A stretch of DNA of 64,000 nt, taken from positions 1,580,784-1,644,783 of the forward strand of contig CAJINV010000004.1 in the NCBI GenBank assembly GCA_905178155.1. The letters run 5' to 3'. The translations under genes and the position numbers were made by a program. Positions 22,336 to 33,760 of this stretch are shown in pieces (position 1 is the first letter of the stretch; each line of letters begins with the position of its first letter). The notes beneath the pieces are model-generated. The model was given only the letters and a program-made list of their open reading frames with translations, was not told where the DNA came from and searched no databases. The DNA is from Amoebophrya sp. A120 (lineage: Eukaryota > Sar > Dinophyceae > Syndiniales > Amoebophryaceae).

Positions 22336-23387
22336 TATAGGTTATTACTGGTGTGTGCCTTCGCCTGCGCGTGTGACTTCGATGACGTCGCCTGCGGGTG
22401 CTGGGGAGGGGTTGGGCGTCCGCGACGTCGTTGTTGCTGCTCTTCGGAGCTCGTGACGACTTCGTTGCAGCTTCCACATGGATGCTTGCTTGCATCTTGC
22501 AGGGCATGTTGTAGGTAGCACTTCGTGTGGAAGTATCAGGAGTGCTGACACGGAAGGAGAGCTGAGGAGCGTGGCCTATCGGCTTCGCGACTCCGTCCTT
22601 CGCTCCTCGGCGTCGGTCCGCCGGTGTTGATTGCTTGAATGCAGTCGACGCAGTCGAGGGGTTCAGCGGTTGGTGTGGGGGCGAGAGGGAGCGCTGCATA
22701 GATGCTCTTTTGCTTCTGTGAACAGGTTCGTTCTTCTCCTGCTTCGGGGTCTCCCAGGAGATCCTGACTCATCCAACGGGCCTGGGGACGCTTTTGTGGC
22801 CTTTGCGAAACTTAAAGCAATCACAGACGCGACAGATAATGTCTACTTACCGAGACGCGTGGTCGGTCGCGCAGTGCTTTGTGCTGCTTCCGCCACGAGA
22901 CGAGTCCGCGGAACCCTCCCGGGCCTTACTTATCTAGTCACATTTGGGAGCACGCCCCCACTATCCTCACCCGGTTCCCGGGTTGTGTCGCGGGGATATG
23001 TCCCGGCACGATTCCACAAGCCTCGCTACTTTGCTACGCCGCCCCGTGCGCCCTGCTCTCTGTCCCCGACAGTGCGGGCTGCCCCCTTTGTTTAGTCGCA
23101 TTTGGGGAAGACATTCGGCGGTCCCAGTCGCGCCTCGCGGCTTGGGCCACCTCTTCTATGTCCGGGGCATGGCTCTGTGGGGGTCGAGAGCCTGGCTTGC
23201 ATGGCCTGCTACCCGTAGCTCGTTGTGCCGGCCGGGTTCTCTCTTGGCTGCCATTGTGACTGTCGCTCGAGGTCTTGCGACTATCACTGCGACGCGCTTC
23301 TGCACGTCATTCGCTTCCGTTGGTTGCGCGCGCGTTCACTCTATGGGTGAATTGCGCAGAGAAGGCGAAATTATATACAACAAGAAG
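22336..23387. mobile_element. GC-rich insert bounded by long duplicates (locus 2)
   Basis: 1052 bp of markedly higher GC content than its AT-rich right flank. No transposase, reverse transcriptase or terminal inverted repeat visible. Classed as an insertion only because of the duplicated borders. Confidence 0.55.
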
Positions 23388-23452
23388 AAGAACTCTTGCG
23401 CGCCCGCGCGGACAGTACAACTCATGGTTTAATATTTCACGCAGCCGGCGCA
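23388..23452 (+). repeat. Long direct duplicate, locus 2, copy b
   Basis: 65-bp right-hand copy of 22274-22335, differing by an added AAT after GGTTT. Confidence 0.9.
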
Positions 23453-24616
23453 AGACGTTTCTTGCAGATTCAATGAAAAATATGGATTATGCAAATTAGT
23501 TTGAGCATGAGCGGCGAACGAACAAGCATCACGACCATTCAAAGACTACAGTACGAACTACATGATCACATAGAAGTCACTGCTCGTCGTCTTCAGGAGA
23601 GCAACATGAACTTACTGAGTACGACCGCGATGTGTTTTTCTTTTTCCCGTCCATCTCTTGAAGAGTCAAATTGCTCTCTGGCGCCACTTTTTAAGTACTT
23701 CGCGCGGTGTTGCTGGTAGTATCCCCTCTATCCTGACAATGCGGTTACAAGCGACAAGCTCCAGCTCGTATGATGTAGTATACTCCTCGCAGGGATTTTT
23801 CTCCATCTCCATTATTAACGGCGTCGGTTCCGTTCATCCGTGTCTGTGATCGTGCGTTTGAAGCGCCACACCAAAGCCTGTGGAAGGCTATATTAACTAG
23901 AAAAATTTGCTCTTCGTTCGGTCAACTTTGACACTTTCGTTGCGGTTTCCAATATCTGTCCTGTGCTATATTTTGAGTCGGTATTTCTGTATCACTTTTT
24001 CTTGCAGTTCTCGTCGCGTTTTTATCGGTTATGTTTTGCTTTTGTCGTTGTATTATCGTTTTAAACCACCTGTCGTCCAGTCATTCATTCTTTTCGTTCA
24101 ACCACTACTCACTCGTGCACGAAGAAATGGAAGCGCTCGTCCACGTAGTCGTTCGTCTTTTGTCCTTTGGAGCATTAGCATGACCCCTTTGGGTTTGAAC
24201 ATCTTCACACGGTGCATCAAAAATCGTATTAGATAACAATAGAGGATTATACGACCAGTTCGCATTTTTTGTTTTCGACAGGCACTATATTCTAGCAACA
24301 CCCCGTCAACAATATTATATATCTCCTCACCTTTATATACTGCATGATCTGCGCATGGTCGTGCGCATTCTCCCCTGATCGTGATCGGCACCACACGCTC
24401 CTCGCACTGTTGCCATCACGCAGCAAGCATGATATTTTTACGGAGACGGACCGTCGAACAAGCGTTGCGCACAGTAGACGATTCTCATAGGTAGTTGTCA
24501 TGATTTTACTGCAATATGAAAATACTGCAAAGAAAAAATGACTAATTCTACGAGATAACATTAAGTGCAAGCGCTCCTTCTCAGAAATAGTTGCATTTGT
24601 CCGAAGAAAAGCTAAG

Positions 24617-27600
24617 ATGGGAAGCTCAACCGCCCTTCCCGACGAGTGCGGAGGTCGTTCGCCGTTCCAGGGCGATGCTCCACAACGGCCTTGCGTCGAC
24701 CTTCACAACAGCGCCGGGAAAAGAAACCCGTCGTCATCTTCCTTCCGGAGCCGGTATCACGAACACCGGGCCGCGACGGAGGTGAAGAACTCAAGACGAG
24801 GAGGAGGAATAAAACTTTGTTGGGCTGGTGCTCTAGTCGTACTTCGGAATTTCTACTGCGCAACAACGACTTCTACACTTCTCGCTCTAGTACATGTACA
24901 ACTCCCACGACCGGTTTTTGGTGTGACTGCAACATCTCCTACCGCGGCAAATGCCTCCTCCACGCGGTACTTTTTATCCGAATCACTGTGCAAATACGAC
25001 CAGCAGCTGGAGAACCGGGAGCAATGCGAGCAGGCGGCGACTAAGTTGCTGAACTGGAACCCGTCGGCGGTAAACACGCCGAGCCTCTACATCGCGAGCA
25101 AAGAGTATCAAATGTAAAAATGTCTGGGTCTGGAAGAGTCATGCTGTTTTTGCATGACACGGAAGGCCTGGCATGAAAGCTCTAGCATCACAGGTTTCGA
25201 AAAGCTTCCGCAATGCCGAATCCGCATGACAAATCCCCTATTTTGCTGAGAGAAAATGGGCAGCTTCTGCTACGTATGCATGAGAGACTTTTCTGTGTTC
25301 TGAAATATGCATTACAAGTTGCATTCTTCCAGACCCAGACATTTTTACATTTGATAAAGAGTGGCAACCGCTGAAAACCATGAACCGGGCCGGCTGCTTA
25401 TCCTGAGTAAAAACGTACCCACACCATAGTTGTCATGCAACTCTGCATGACTAAAATGTTTCTCATGCGGAGCCCCATGAGAAGCATTTTCTAATGCGGT
25501 TTTGAAATTTGTCATGCTCCAATCAGCACGAGATACTAGATCTGTAATGCTGCTAAACTAGCTCAAACAGCACTACACTACGCGGACAAACTTGTCATGC
25601 CAAACAACCAAAGCTGGCTAATTTGTCTAGCAGATTCCCCATCCTGACTCTGGTGTGGGTACGTTTTTACTCAGGATACTGCTGGTATGACCAGGGGACC
25701 AAGTTGCTGGTCTGGAAAGAGGAGGGAGACAAGCGGGATACCAGCGCGAACCACGGGGACTACCTCCTTTTGTGCAAGTCTGAGGACGGAGGTGGCCACG
25801 GGGGGCACCACGTCCCCGCTCTGTATTTCCTGTATCCTGAGTAAAAACGTACCCACACCAGAGTCAGGATGGGGATTTTGCAACACAAACCTAGGAGTTT
25901 TGTGAGTCACGCGTGACAACTTGCACTCTGCAGCGTAGTGCAGGTTAGCAAGTGCAGTCGCATCACAGATTCATCTGCTCATCCTGTTTACAGCATCACA
26001 AATTCCAAAACACGACTGGAAATGGCTCTCATAGGGATGCGCATTACAAGTCTTCCTGTCTTTGCAAATCTGCATTACAACTCTGGCGTGGGTACGTTTT
26101 TACTCAGGATATCCTGCTCGCCTTCGTTTTGGTCGCCATTCTGGGCTTATCAAATGTAAAAATGTCTGGGTCTGGAAGAATGCAACTTGTGATGCTGCAT
26201 TTGGATTCCAAAAAATAAAAAGTCTGTATTGCATGAGTACCAAAGGGAATGCATGCTTTTGCTACGCTGATAAGGCATTTGTCATGCGGAATAGGCATCA
26301 AGAAGCTCTCAAAAAATCTGTGATGCTAGGGTATGCATCACAGACATCATGGCTCATGCAAAACGTGCATGACGAATCTCGCAATCTTCCAGAGCCAGAC
26401 ATTTTTACAGTTGATAGGGCTCGCTGCTCGTCACCGCGCTCGACAAGTTCGTCTTCCACCACTTCTTGCCGCAGTCCCTGCTGCTGGTGCTGGTGGGGAT
26501 GCTGACCAACGTCCTGGGCCACCTCGCGCCGCCGCACGGGCACTTTGCGGAGATGATCCACGCCGTCAGCCACATCGACCCGCACGTCTTGTTTTGGGTG
26601 CTGCTGTATCAACCGCAAAAATGTCTGGGTCTGGAAGATTGCCAGGTTTGTCATGCATATTTTCCATCACCCACGATGTCTGTGATGCATGCCCTAGCAT
26701 CACAGATTCTGCGAGGGCTTTCTGATGCTCATACCGCATGAGAAATGCCCTCTCCGCGTAGCAAAAACCGGGCTTATTTTGCTCTTCACGCAATACAGTC
26801 TTTATGTAGAGTCCAGACGTAGCATTACATACAAGTTGTATCCTTCCAGATCCAGCGATTTTTGCGATGCATATGCTGCCTTTCCTGCTGTACGAGGACG
26901 GGTCCTCCGCAGACTGGCGCGTGCTGAAACCGGTGTTCTCGAACGCCGTCACGCTCGCGGTGCCCGGGGTGCTCATCTCCTTTCTCCTCCTGGGCGGGTG
27001 CATCAAGCTGTTGTTCAGCGACCCCCCGGGAGACGACGGGTGGACGTTGGAGTCCTGTTTGTTGCTGGCCGTGATTCTGTCCGCCACGGACCCGGTCGCC
27101 GTCGTGGGCGCGCTCAAGGTATCAAATGCAACTTGTCATGCTGAATCTGAAGCATGGAATAATCTGTGTTGCATGATTACCAAAAGTCGTTCAGTTTTGA
27201 CCAAGTCGGGAGGGAGTTTCTCATGCAGGATAAGCATAAGAGAGATCGCACAGAATCTGTCATGCTAGGTCCTGCATTCCAGACCTCATGGGTCATGGCA
27301 AAGCTGCATGACAAATCGCGCACTCTTCCAGACCCAGACATTTTTGCATTTGATACAAGGTGCTGGGCGCGCCCGCGCGGCTCACGCTGCTGATCGCCGG
27401 GGAGGCGTTGATGAACGACGCCACGTATCAAGTGCAAAAATCGATCTGGGTCTGGAAGGTTGCAGCTTGTGATGCTGTCTTTGGATTCCAAAAGAATCTG
27501 TATTGCATGACTAGCAAAAGGCGTCCAGTTATTTGTGCTACACGGGGAGAGCATTTCTCATGCGGTAGAAGTATCACAAAGCCCTCCAAAAATCTGTGAT

Positions 27601-30600
27601 GCTACGTCAAATATCACAGACATCATGGCTCATGGAAAATATGCATGACAAATCTAGAAATCTTCCAGACCCAGACACTTTATTTGCAGTTGATACCACG
27701 GCGGTGGTGTTTTTCCTCCTGTTTTTCGACATCGCCCGGGGCGTCAAGGACTTCACGATCGGGTACAGCCTGCTCACCTTCTCCCGGCTCGCCCTGGGCG
27801 GCCCGGTGATTGCGGTCGTGGGGATGCTGGTGGCCTACTTTGTGCTGTCGCGGGTGAAACACATCGACGCCCAGGTGTTCTTGTTCCTGATCGCGATCAT
27901 CGTGTTTGGCCTCTTCTTCGTGTCCGAGATGCACGAGATCCACGTGTCCGGGGTGCTCGCGGTGGTGGCCTTCGCGTTTTGGTACGCGGCGGTGGGCAAG
28001 GACCTGATTGCGGCGAACGGCGGGGAGCACCTGACGCACGCGCACCACCAGGTGGTGTCCTTCCTGGCCGGGGTGGCCAACGACTTCATTTTCTTCATCG
28101 CCGGCGTCGTGATGGCCCGGTACATTTTTTTCTCGGACATGCGGGTGCAGGACTGGCTGGAGCTTGGCCTTCTATACGTGCTCTGCCACTGCTGCCGCGG
28201 CCTCGCCATCCTGGTCCTGCTGCCCGTGCTCAACATCGGCGGCTACAGCGTCTCGCTGAAGGAGGCCCTGGTGTGCGTGGTCGGGGGGCTGCGCGGCGCG
28301 GTGGGGCTGGCCATGGCCCTGCTGGTGGAGCTGGACCAGTCGGAAGATCCGCTCCCCCTCGAGATCCGCCTGCGCATCGGGTTCCACGTGAGCGGCATCG
28401 CGCTCCTCACACTGTCGATCAACGGGGTGCTGTTCGGAAAAATCTACGACAAGCTGAAGATCTACCCGCCCGCGGAGCAACCGAACCAGCTGCTGATGCA
28501 GAAGTCGGCCCTGCTGGCCGAGGCGGTGGCGTACGAGCACGTGACGGAAATGCGGCACCACTGGCTCTTCAGCAACCTGGACGCGGACGCCGTGCTAAGG
28601 CTCACCCCGCGCGTCTCCGATATGCTCGAACAGGAAGCCAAGTCCACGGTTCTCGAGCAGCACGAGGTGGCGCGCAGCATCGTGACCACCGCGTTTGTAC
28701 CCACGACCACGGGCAGCGCCGCAACCTCGTCCGCGTCGATCGCGGAGCTGAAGCGGCAGCAGACCTTCAGCAAGGCCCAGCTCGCCGCGAAGAGGGCCTT
28801 CGAGAAGCGGCGGGCGCAGGCGGGCAAGGTGTCCACCATGACCGCGGCCCGCAAAACCTTGGACGCCAAGTCCACCGCCCGCGAGGGGGCCAAGTCGGTC
28901 AGCTTGCTCCGCCCCAAAACCATCGTGGAGGTGGTGCTGCAGCAAGCGCATGACGAGTTTCACGCGCCGGAGCACTACGAGTCGGTGTTCGCAACCATCG
29001 TCAAGGAGTGGGAGGTATGGGTTGCAAATATGTCTGGGTCTGGAAGAATACAAACTTGTGATGCGCATTTCAGAATACAGAAAAATTTCTCATGCATACG
29101 TAGCAAAAGCTGCCCACTTTCTGTCACCAAATTGGGGGATTTGTCATGCGGATTCGGCATTGTGGAAGCTTCTCGAAACCTGTGACGCTAGAGCTTCCAT
29201 TCCAGACCTTTTGTGTCATGCAAAAACAGCATGACTCTTCCAGACCCAGACATTTTTGCAGTTGATAGGAGGAGCACAGCTACGACTACGAGAAGTGGCG
29301 GGGGTTGACCTGCTTCCTGGTGCCCGGCCTGGATGAGTCCTTCATTGCGCGGCAGGCGCACGCCTCCAACTGGCTCACGGCGGAGTACGCCAGCAAGTCG
29401 CTGCGCACGCTGCTGACCGCTTTTCTGAACGCGGTCCACGCCGGGCTGGACCGCCTGAGGAAGCAGCGGTACCGCATGGGCACGTGGCCGGGGGCGCAGA
29501 TCGGGGAGGCCCTGATCTTCGCGAAGGAGGCCATGGAGGGCATCGTGCGGGCGGACCCCTGCCTGAAGCCGACGGCGAAAGTGATCGTAAACTATTTCCC
29601 CGACATGCCCCCAGAGATCTGGAAGCAGTCCGCGCAAACCCAAGCGGAGTGGGCCCTGGAGGTGGCGTTCTGCCGGCTGTACGCAGACATCTACGGTGCC
29701 GGGTTCGACCCTTCGGAGGTGGTGGACCACGAGAGTAGTACGAGCAGCAGTCGTTATAATGCCTCGCCACCGATGACCAGTCTGAGCAAGTTGAAAAAGC
29801 AGGAGGCCGGGGCACGGTCGATGCTGTTTTTCTGCCTCGTACTGGAGAACGCGCGGGCGCTGCTGCAGCCCGTGGTCTCCAACGACTACGCAGCGGAAGC
29901 GAGCAAACGCGCCTCCGAGTCGAGGAACAGCGGGATAAATGGTAGATACAACGACGGCGCGACGCGCGGATCGATAGACTCCCGGCGGACGGCACAAAGT
30001 ACAAGTTCTGGTGACAACTCTGGTTCCGCGGGGGCGCTGGTGTTGGGCGGCAGAGTGTTTTCCGAGTTGTTTTCCCGCAAAAGAAGTGGAACCAGCACGG
30101 GAGGATCTGGTGGTGCTTCCGCAGTTGCACCACCTCCCCCCGGAAAGAACAAAATTTCACCCGCCGAGGGTGTTGATGTGCTGGACGAGGAGGAGCTTGT
30201 TGGTGGAGAAGGCACGTCGGCTCCGAAAGTAGACCGCACTTCGCAGGACCGCGGGAACCTCACCGACAACAGCGAAGAGAACAACATAAATAGTAGTACG
30301 ATTCAGACCGAGGGGAGGCACCGGTTGCCCGCGTCGGGGTTGCTGCGGCAGGCGACTGCGAAGCTCCAGGAGGAGAAGGAAACCACGAAAATTGTCAGTG
30401 AGACGCTGGACCTCGCCGTGGAGAAGCTGGACGTGAGTCTGAAGCGGGTGCTGTTCGCCGCGCGCAGCTGCGTGATCAAGAACTGGATCGTATCCTTTGT
30501 AAAAACGTCCCCACACCATAGTTGTCATGCAAATCTGCATGCTTAAAATGTTTGTCATGCGGAGCCCCATGAGAAGCATTTTCTAATGGTGTTTTGAAAT

Positions 30601-32454
30601 TTGTCATGCTCCAACCAGCATGAGAGACTAGATCTGTAATGCTGCTGAACTAGCTCAAACAGCACTACACTACGCGTCCAAATTTGTCATGCGAAACAGC
30701 CAAAACTTGTGGATTTGTCTAGCCGATTCCCCATCTTGACTATGGGGTGGGTACGTTTTTACATAGGATAGATCGGGAAGTACCCCAAGGTGAGCCGCGT
30801 GTGGCTGCACTCGCTGGCCGCGCAGGGCATCGCGGAAGACATGTGGCACCAGCTGGAAATGTGCAAGGACTCCGGCCTGTTGACCGCCCAAGAACTCGGC
30901 TTGCTCGATATTACAGTGAAAAGTGCCCCCCACCCCAAAGTTGCAAAAATTTGTGATGCGAAGTTTCCAAATGAAAACTTTTTGTCATGCATGAAAGGAG
31001 TATGAATCTTTCTGATGCAGATTCTAGTCGTGTTTCGCATCGCTTACATGACAAGCACCGCTCTTGCTGGGATCTTTTGCAATACAAATTTTTGCTATTC
31101 ACGATCGGAAATCTGTGATGCTGATACATGCAAGAAAGCGAATGCTTCATTTGGAAAGGTTTGCAATACAAATGCTTTCAAGTTCGGGGGGGGGGGCATT
31201 TTTCATTGTAATACTCGACGCCAACGTGTTTCACCTGGTGCTGGACCATCTGGAAGCCTACAGCAACCTGGACCACTTGGACCATATTCTGCACCTCGAC
31301 CGTATTACAATGAAAAATGCCCCCACCCCCGAACTTGGGAGCATTTGTGTTGCAAACCTTTCCAAATGAAACATTCGCCCTCTTGCATCTATCAGCATCA
31401 CAGGTTTTCAGTCGTGAATAGCAAAAATTTGTATTGCAAAAGACCCCAGTAAGAGCGGCACTTGCCATGCAAGCTATGCGATACACGCCTACATTCTGCA
31501 TCAGAAAGATTCATACTCCTTTCATGCATGACAAAAAGTTTTCATTTGGAAACTTCGCATCACAAATTTTTGCAATTTAGGGGTGGGGGGCACTTTTCAC
31601 TGTGATAGACCGGGAAAGCAGTTCTAGAGCTGCTTTCGAGCAGCGCGGGCGGGAACAAGCGGGAGCGGAAGCGGTCGGGGGCACCAGCACGACATCATCG
31701 GCGCTGAAACAAGGAACAACAATACCAAATGACGCAGGTGCAGCATCATCCCCCGTGAGTAGCGCCCCGTCCACCCGACTCTCCGTTCCCACGACCCAGC
31801 ACCGACGCACCGTCAGCAAAGATGGCGGAAAGACGGAGGTTTCCATATCCTGAGTAAAAACGTACCCACACCAGAGTCAGGATGGGGATTTTGCAACACA
31901 AACCTAGGAGTTTTGTGAGTCACGCATGACAAGTTGCACTATGCAGCGTAGTGCAGGTTAGCAAGTGCAGCCGCATCACAGATTCATCTGCTCATCCTGT
32001 TCACAGCATCACAAATTCCAAATAAACACGATGGGATTGGCTCTCATGATGGGGATGCGCATTACAAGTCTGCCTGTCTTCGCAAATCTGCATTACAACT
32101 CTGGTGTGGGTACGTTTTTACTCAGGATATTCCACCCTGGCTGGGTCCATTCGGCCCGTGCAGTTTGACTTCTCCAAGGACAAGGAGCAGCGAGCCACAG
32201 TGCTGAAGATGCGGGAGCGAGTCTCCAAGAGCGTGAACAACCGAAAGTCTTGGCGGGGCGCGATCCAGCGAACCCGCAGCCTAATACGGTTGGGCGCGGC
32301 CAGTACGGTGCAGGCGACAACCTCGGGCGAGGAGGAACTACAGAATGAGAACGGCGAAGAAGTTCAAACAGGGCCAACCACGCAGGAGCCGGAGGCGGAA
32401 GCGAACCCGCTGCAAGCAGCGCTCGCGGAGGAGGAAGAAGTAGACGAGGAGTAA
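24617..32454 (+). CDS. CPA1-type Na+/H+ antiporter, SOS1-like, long C-terminal tail
   Basis: Twelve introners removed with one 5-mer each leave exactly 1500 codons, with no GT-AG intron at all. Plasma or endomembrane exchange of Na+ for H+ is the family role. A hydrophobic segment lies near residue 60 and an extracellular-type Cys-rich loop near 130-160. The exchanger core runs roughly 235-650: LLVLVGMLTNVLGHL, LPFLLYEDGSSADW, ILSATDPVAVVGALKVLG (about 362-379) and IAGEALMNDATAVVFF (about 389-404, with the ND pair), followed by GGLRGAVGLAMALLVELD (about 595-612), a hallmark of NHE/SOS1 proteins. The 850-residue cytosolic tail is helical and charged, with an acidic end (EEEEVDEE). The ATG at 24617 fits the frame, though the first 60 residues are poorly constrained. 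Confidence 0.88.
25106..25356. mobile_element. Introner, family A, antiporter intron 1
   Basis: Exact AAGAG duplication, phase 0 (ASKE|WQPLK). The interior runs opposite to 8565, 29016 and 49447. Confidence 0.93.
25399..25678. mobile_element. Introner, family B, antiporter intron 2
   Basis: TATCCTGAGTAAAAACGTAC ends. CTGCT duplicated exactly. Phase 1, after a 37-nt exon. No GT-AG boundary is possible within the ambiguity window. Confidence 0.93.
25833..26111. mobile_element. Introner, family B, antiporter intron 3
   Basis: Exact TCCTG duplication, phase 0 (PALYFL|LAFVLV). Interior nearly the same as 31846-32129 and the reverse of 54471-54749. Confidence 0.93.
26148..26416. mobile_element. 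Introner, family A, antiporter intron 4
   Basis: Exact GGGCT duplication, phase 1. The exon between introns 3 and 4 keeps only 31 nt. Interior reversed relative to 48784. Confidence 0.93.
26607..26873. mobile_element. Introner, family A, antiporter intron 5
   Basis: TGCTG duplicated. Phase 0 (FWVLL|PFLLYEDG), in the middle of a conserved transmembrane segment. Confidence 0.92.
27120..27355. mobile_element. Introner, family A with deleted left repeat, antiporter intron 6
   Basis: Exact CAAGG duplication and intact right end, but the left end reads TATCAAATGCAACTTGTCAT, lacking the AAATGTCTGGGTCTGGA block. The frame is still restored (GALKV|LGAPARL). Confidence 0.92.
27426..27695. mobile_element. 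Introner, family A, antiporter intron 7
   Basis: Exact CCACG duplication. Inserted inside the catalytic-core motif between LMNDAT and AVVFF. The upstream exon is 65 nt. Confidence 0.93.
29016..29267. mobile_element. Introner, family A, antiporter intron 8
   Basis: Left end TATGGGTTGCAAATATGTCT. GGAGG duplicated exactly. Phase 1 (VKEWE|EHSYDYEKW). Confidence 0.92.
30491..30770. mobile_element. Introner, family B, antiporter intron 9
   Basis: GATCG duplicated exactly. Same interior orientation as 25399. Joins KNWI to GKYPKVSRVW. Confidence 0.92.
30909..31213. mobile_element. Introner, family D, antiporter intron 10
   Basis: Inverted ends TATTACAGTGAAAAGTGCCC. CTCGA duplicated exactly. Phase 2. 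The interior is the reverse complement of the neighbouring D copy at 31303. Confidence 0.92.
31303..31607. mobile_element. Introner, family D, antiporter intron 11, inverted copy
   Basis: GACCG duplicated exactly. Same length (305 bp) as the D copy 90 nt upstream but in the opposite orientation. Removal gives LHLDRESSSRAAF. Confidence 0.92.
31846..32129. mobile_element. Introner, family B, antiporter intron 12
   Basis: TTCCA duplicated exactly. Phase 1 (KTEVS|TLAGSIRPVQF). Same subfamily and orientation as 25833. Confidence 0.92.
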
Positions 32455-33760
32455 GTAGGTTCCTAGTAGTGCTGCGTTCATATAATTTGCCTACCCAAAA
32501 AATTTTATTTGCAAAGCAAATTTGTTCAATCTGTTATCCTTATCGGCGACTCAACGTCGACGGCTGTCATTTGGACTCGTTGCAAACGGAGGAACAGGAA
32601 CTTCGTCCTCGAAGTAGACTACGACCCGATCGACGATTTTTGGATAGCACAAGCACACCTTGAACTGCATGGCAAACAATGTCTGTAATTGATCGATTCT
32701 ACATATTTCTGTTGTGTGATAGTGATGTGTCGTGTGTGCTTTGAATGTCAAGTACCTCTTAAGATGCCTATTAAGCATGATCGCTTGACTGAAAATACAA
32801 ATAGCTCCACCCAGGCAGGCGAAATAGATGCGAATCGACAATGCTGGAGATGGTCCCCGGTTTCTATTCACGAATTTATGCAATGAAGCATTCCCCATGT
32901 TGCTGGAAGTGATATTGATCCCCCAAATCATTCCTAGTTAGACCACAGCAGCTAAGTACTGCAGTTTCATCGTGCAACGGTGGAAGATCATCGCCACGAG
33001 GAGCAACTTTTACAGGCTCCATGTTTCATTGCCTTCAAAGGTCGAGAATCGCTTCTGATGACCCTTGATGTTCTTCTGGAACTTAAAAAAAAAAACGGCT
33101 GCGTTCCTTTTCCCGTACACGTTGTCGTGAAATAAGTAAGACGGGCCGTTTCAGTTCCATCCCAGAATTCCCATATTTGACTTTTGGATGTGTAGTGTTG
33201 CCCGACAAGAAATCATTATCATACTTACATGATGATCTTGACGAAGACAAAGACATCGGAGCTGCTGCCAATCGCTCTTTATGAATTGTGGCTGTACTAT
33301 TGTTGCACCCACGACTATTGATGTCGATCTATCTTCTTCGTTCCCCATACCTTTAGCTCTTTCTTGGCGTGCCACTTTTTTGCCGCAAGAGAGGGGACAA
33401 CTTCTATGGATACTAACCAACGGGTGTAGCTGCATATTGTGAAATAGATCTACCCGCAGCTCCACCTGGGTACTATATTCATGCAGAAGTAGAGCGAGGA
33501 CGCAGAGGATAGCAAAAATGCAGAATAACAATCCGCCCCGCAACTATACTTTTTTTCTACTAAACTACTCGTTTACAACTTCGTGCAGCTGCTGCTTGTT
33601 TTGGATATACAAGACCTCCGGGACTTTATTTTTCAATCTATGATTGAAGTTGAAGACGTCGTCTAGATTTCCGTTTCGGTTTTTGTGGCTTGATTGTGAA
33701 ACGCAAACATTACTGCAGCCGTGTAGTTATACGTATATATAATTTAAGAAAAAGAAATTC
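32455..33760. other. Intergenic, antiporter to Cys-rich gene
   Basis: 1.3 kb, AT-rich. No introner and no convincing open frame on either strand. Presumably UTRs and a promoter. Confidence 0.45.

Larger units (their letters stand above)
22243..24616. other. Intergenic, with a GC-rich insert
   Basis: The left part holds a 1.05-kb GC-rich segment between 62- and 65-bp direct duplicates. From 23453 to 24616 the DNA is AT-rich, and I see no gene, introner or RNA. Confidence 0.5.

Noticed and set aside
22631-23432. Genes in the GC-rich insert at locus 2
   Set aside because: Overlapping frames with arbitrary composition and no start or domain support.
26298-26654. Recurring peptide LPDPDIFTFD in many open frames
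   Set aside because: It is the translation of the family A terminal repeat, not a conserved protein.
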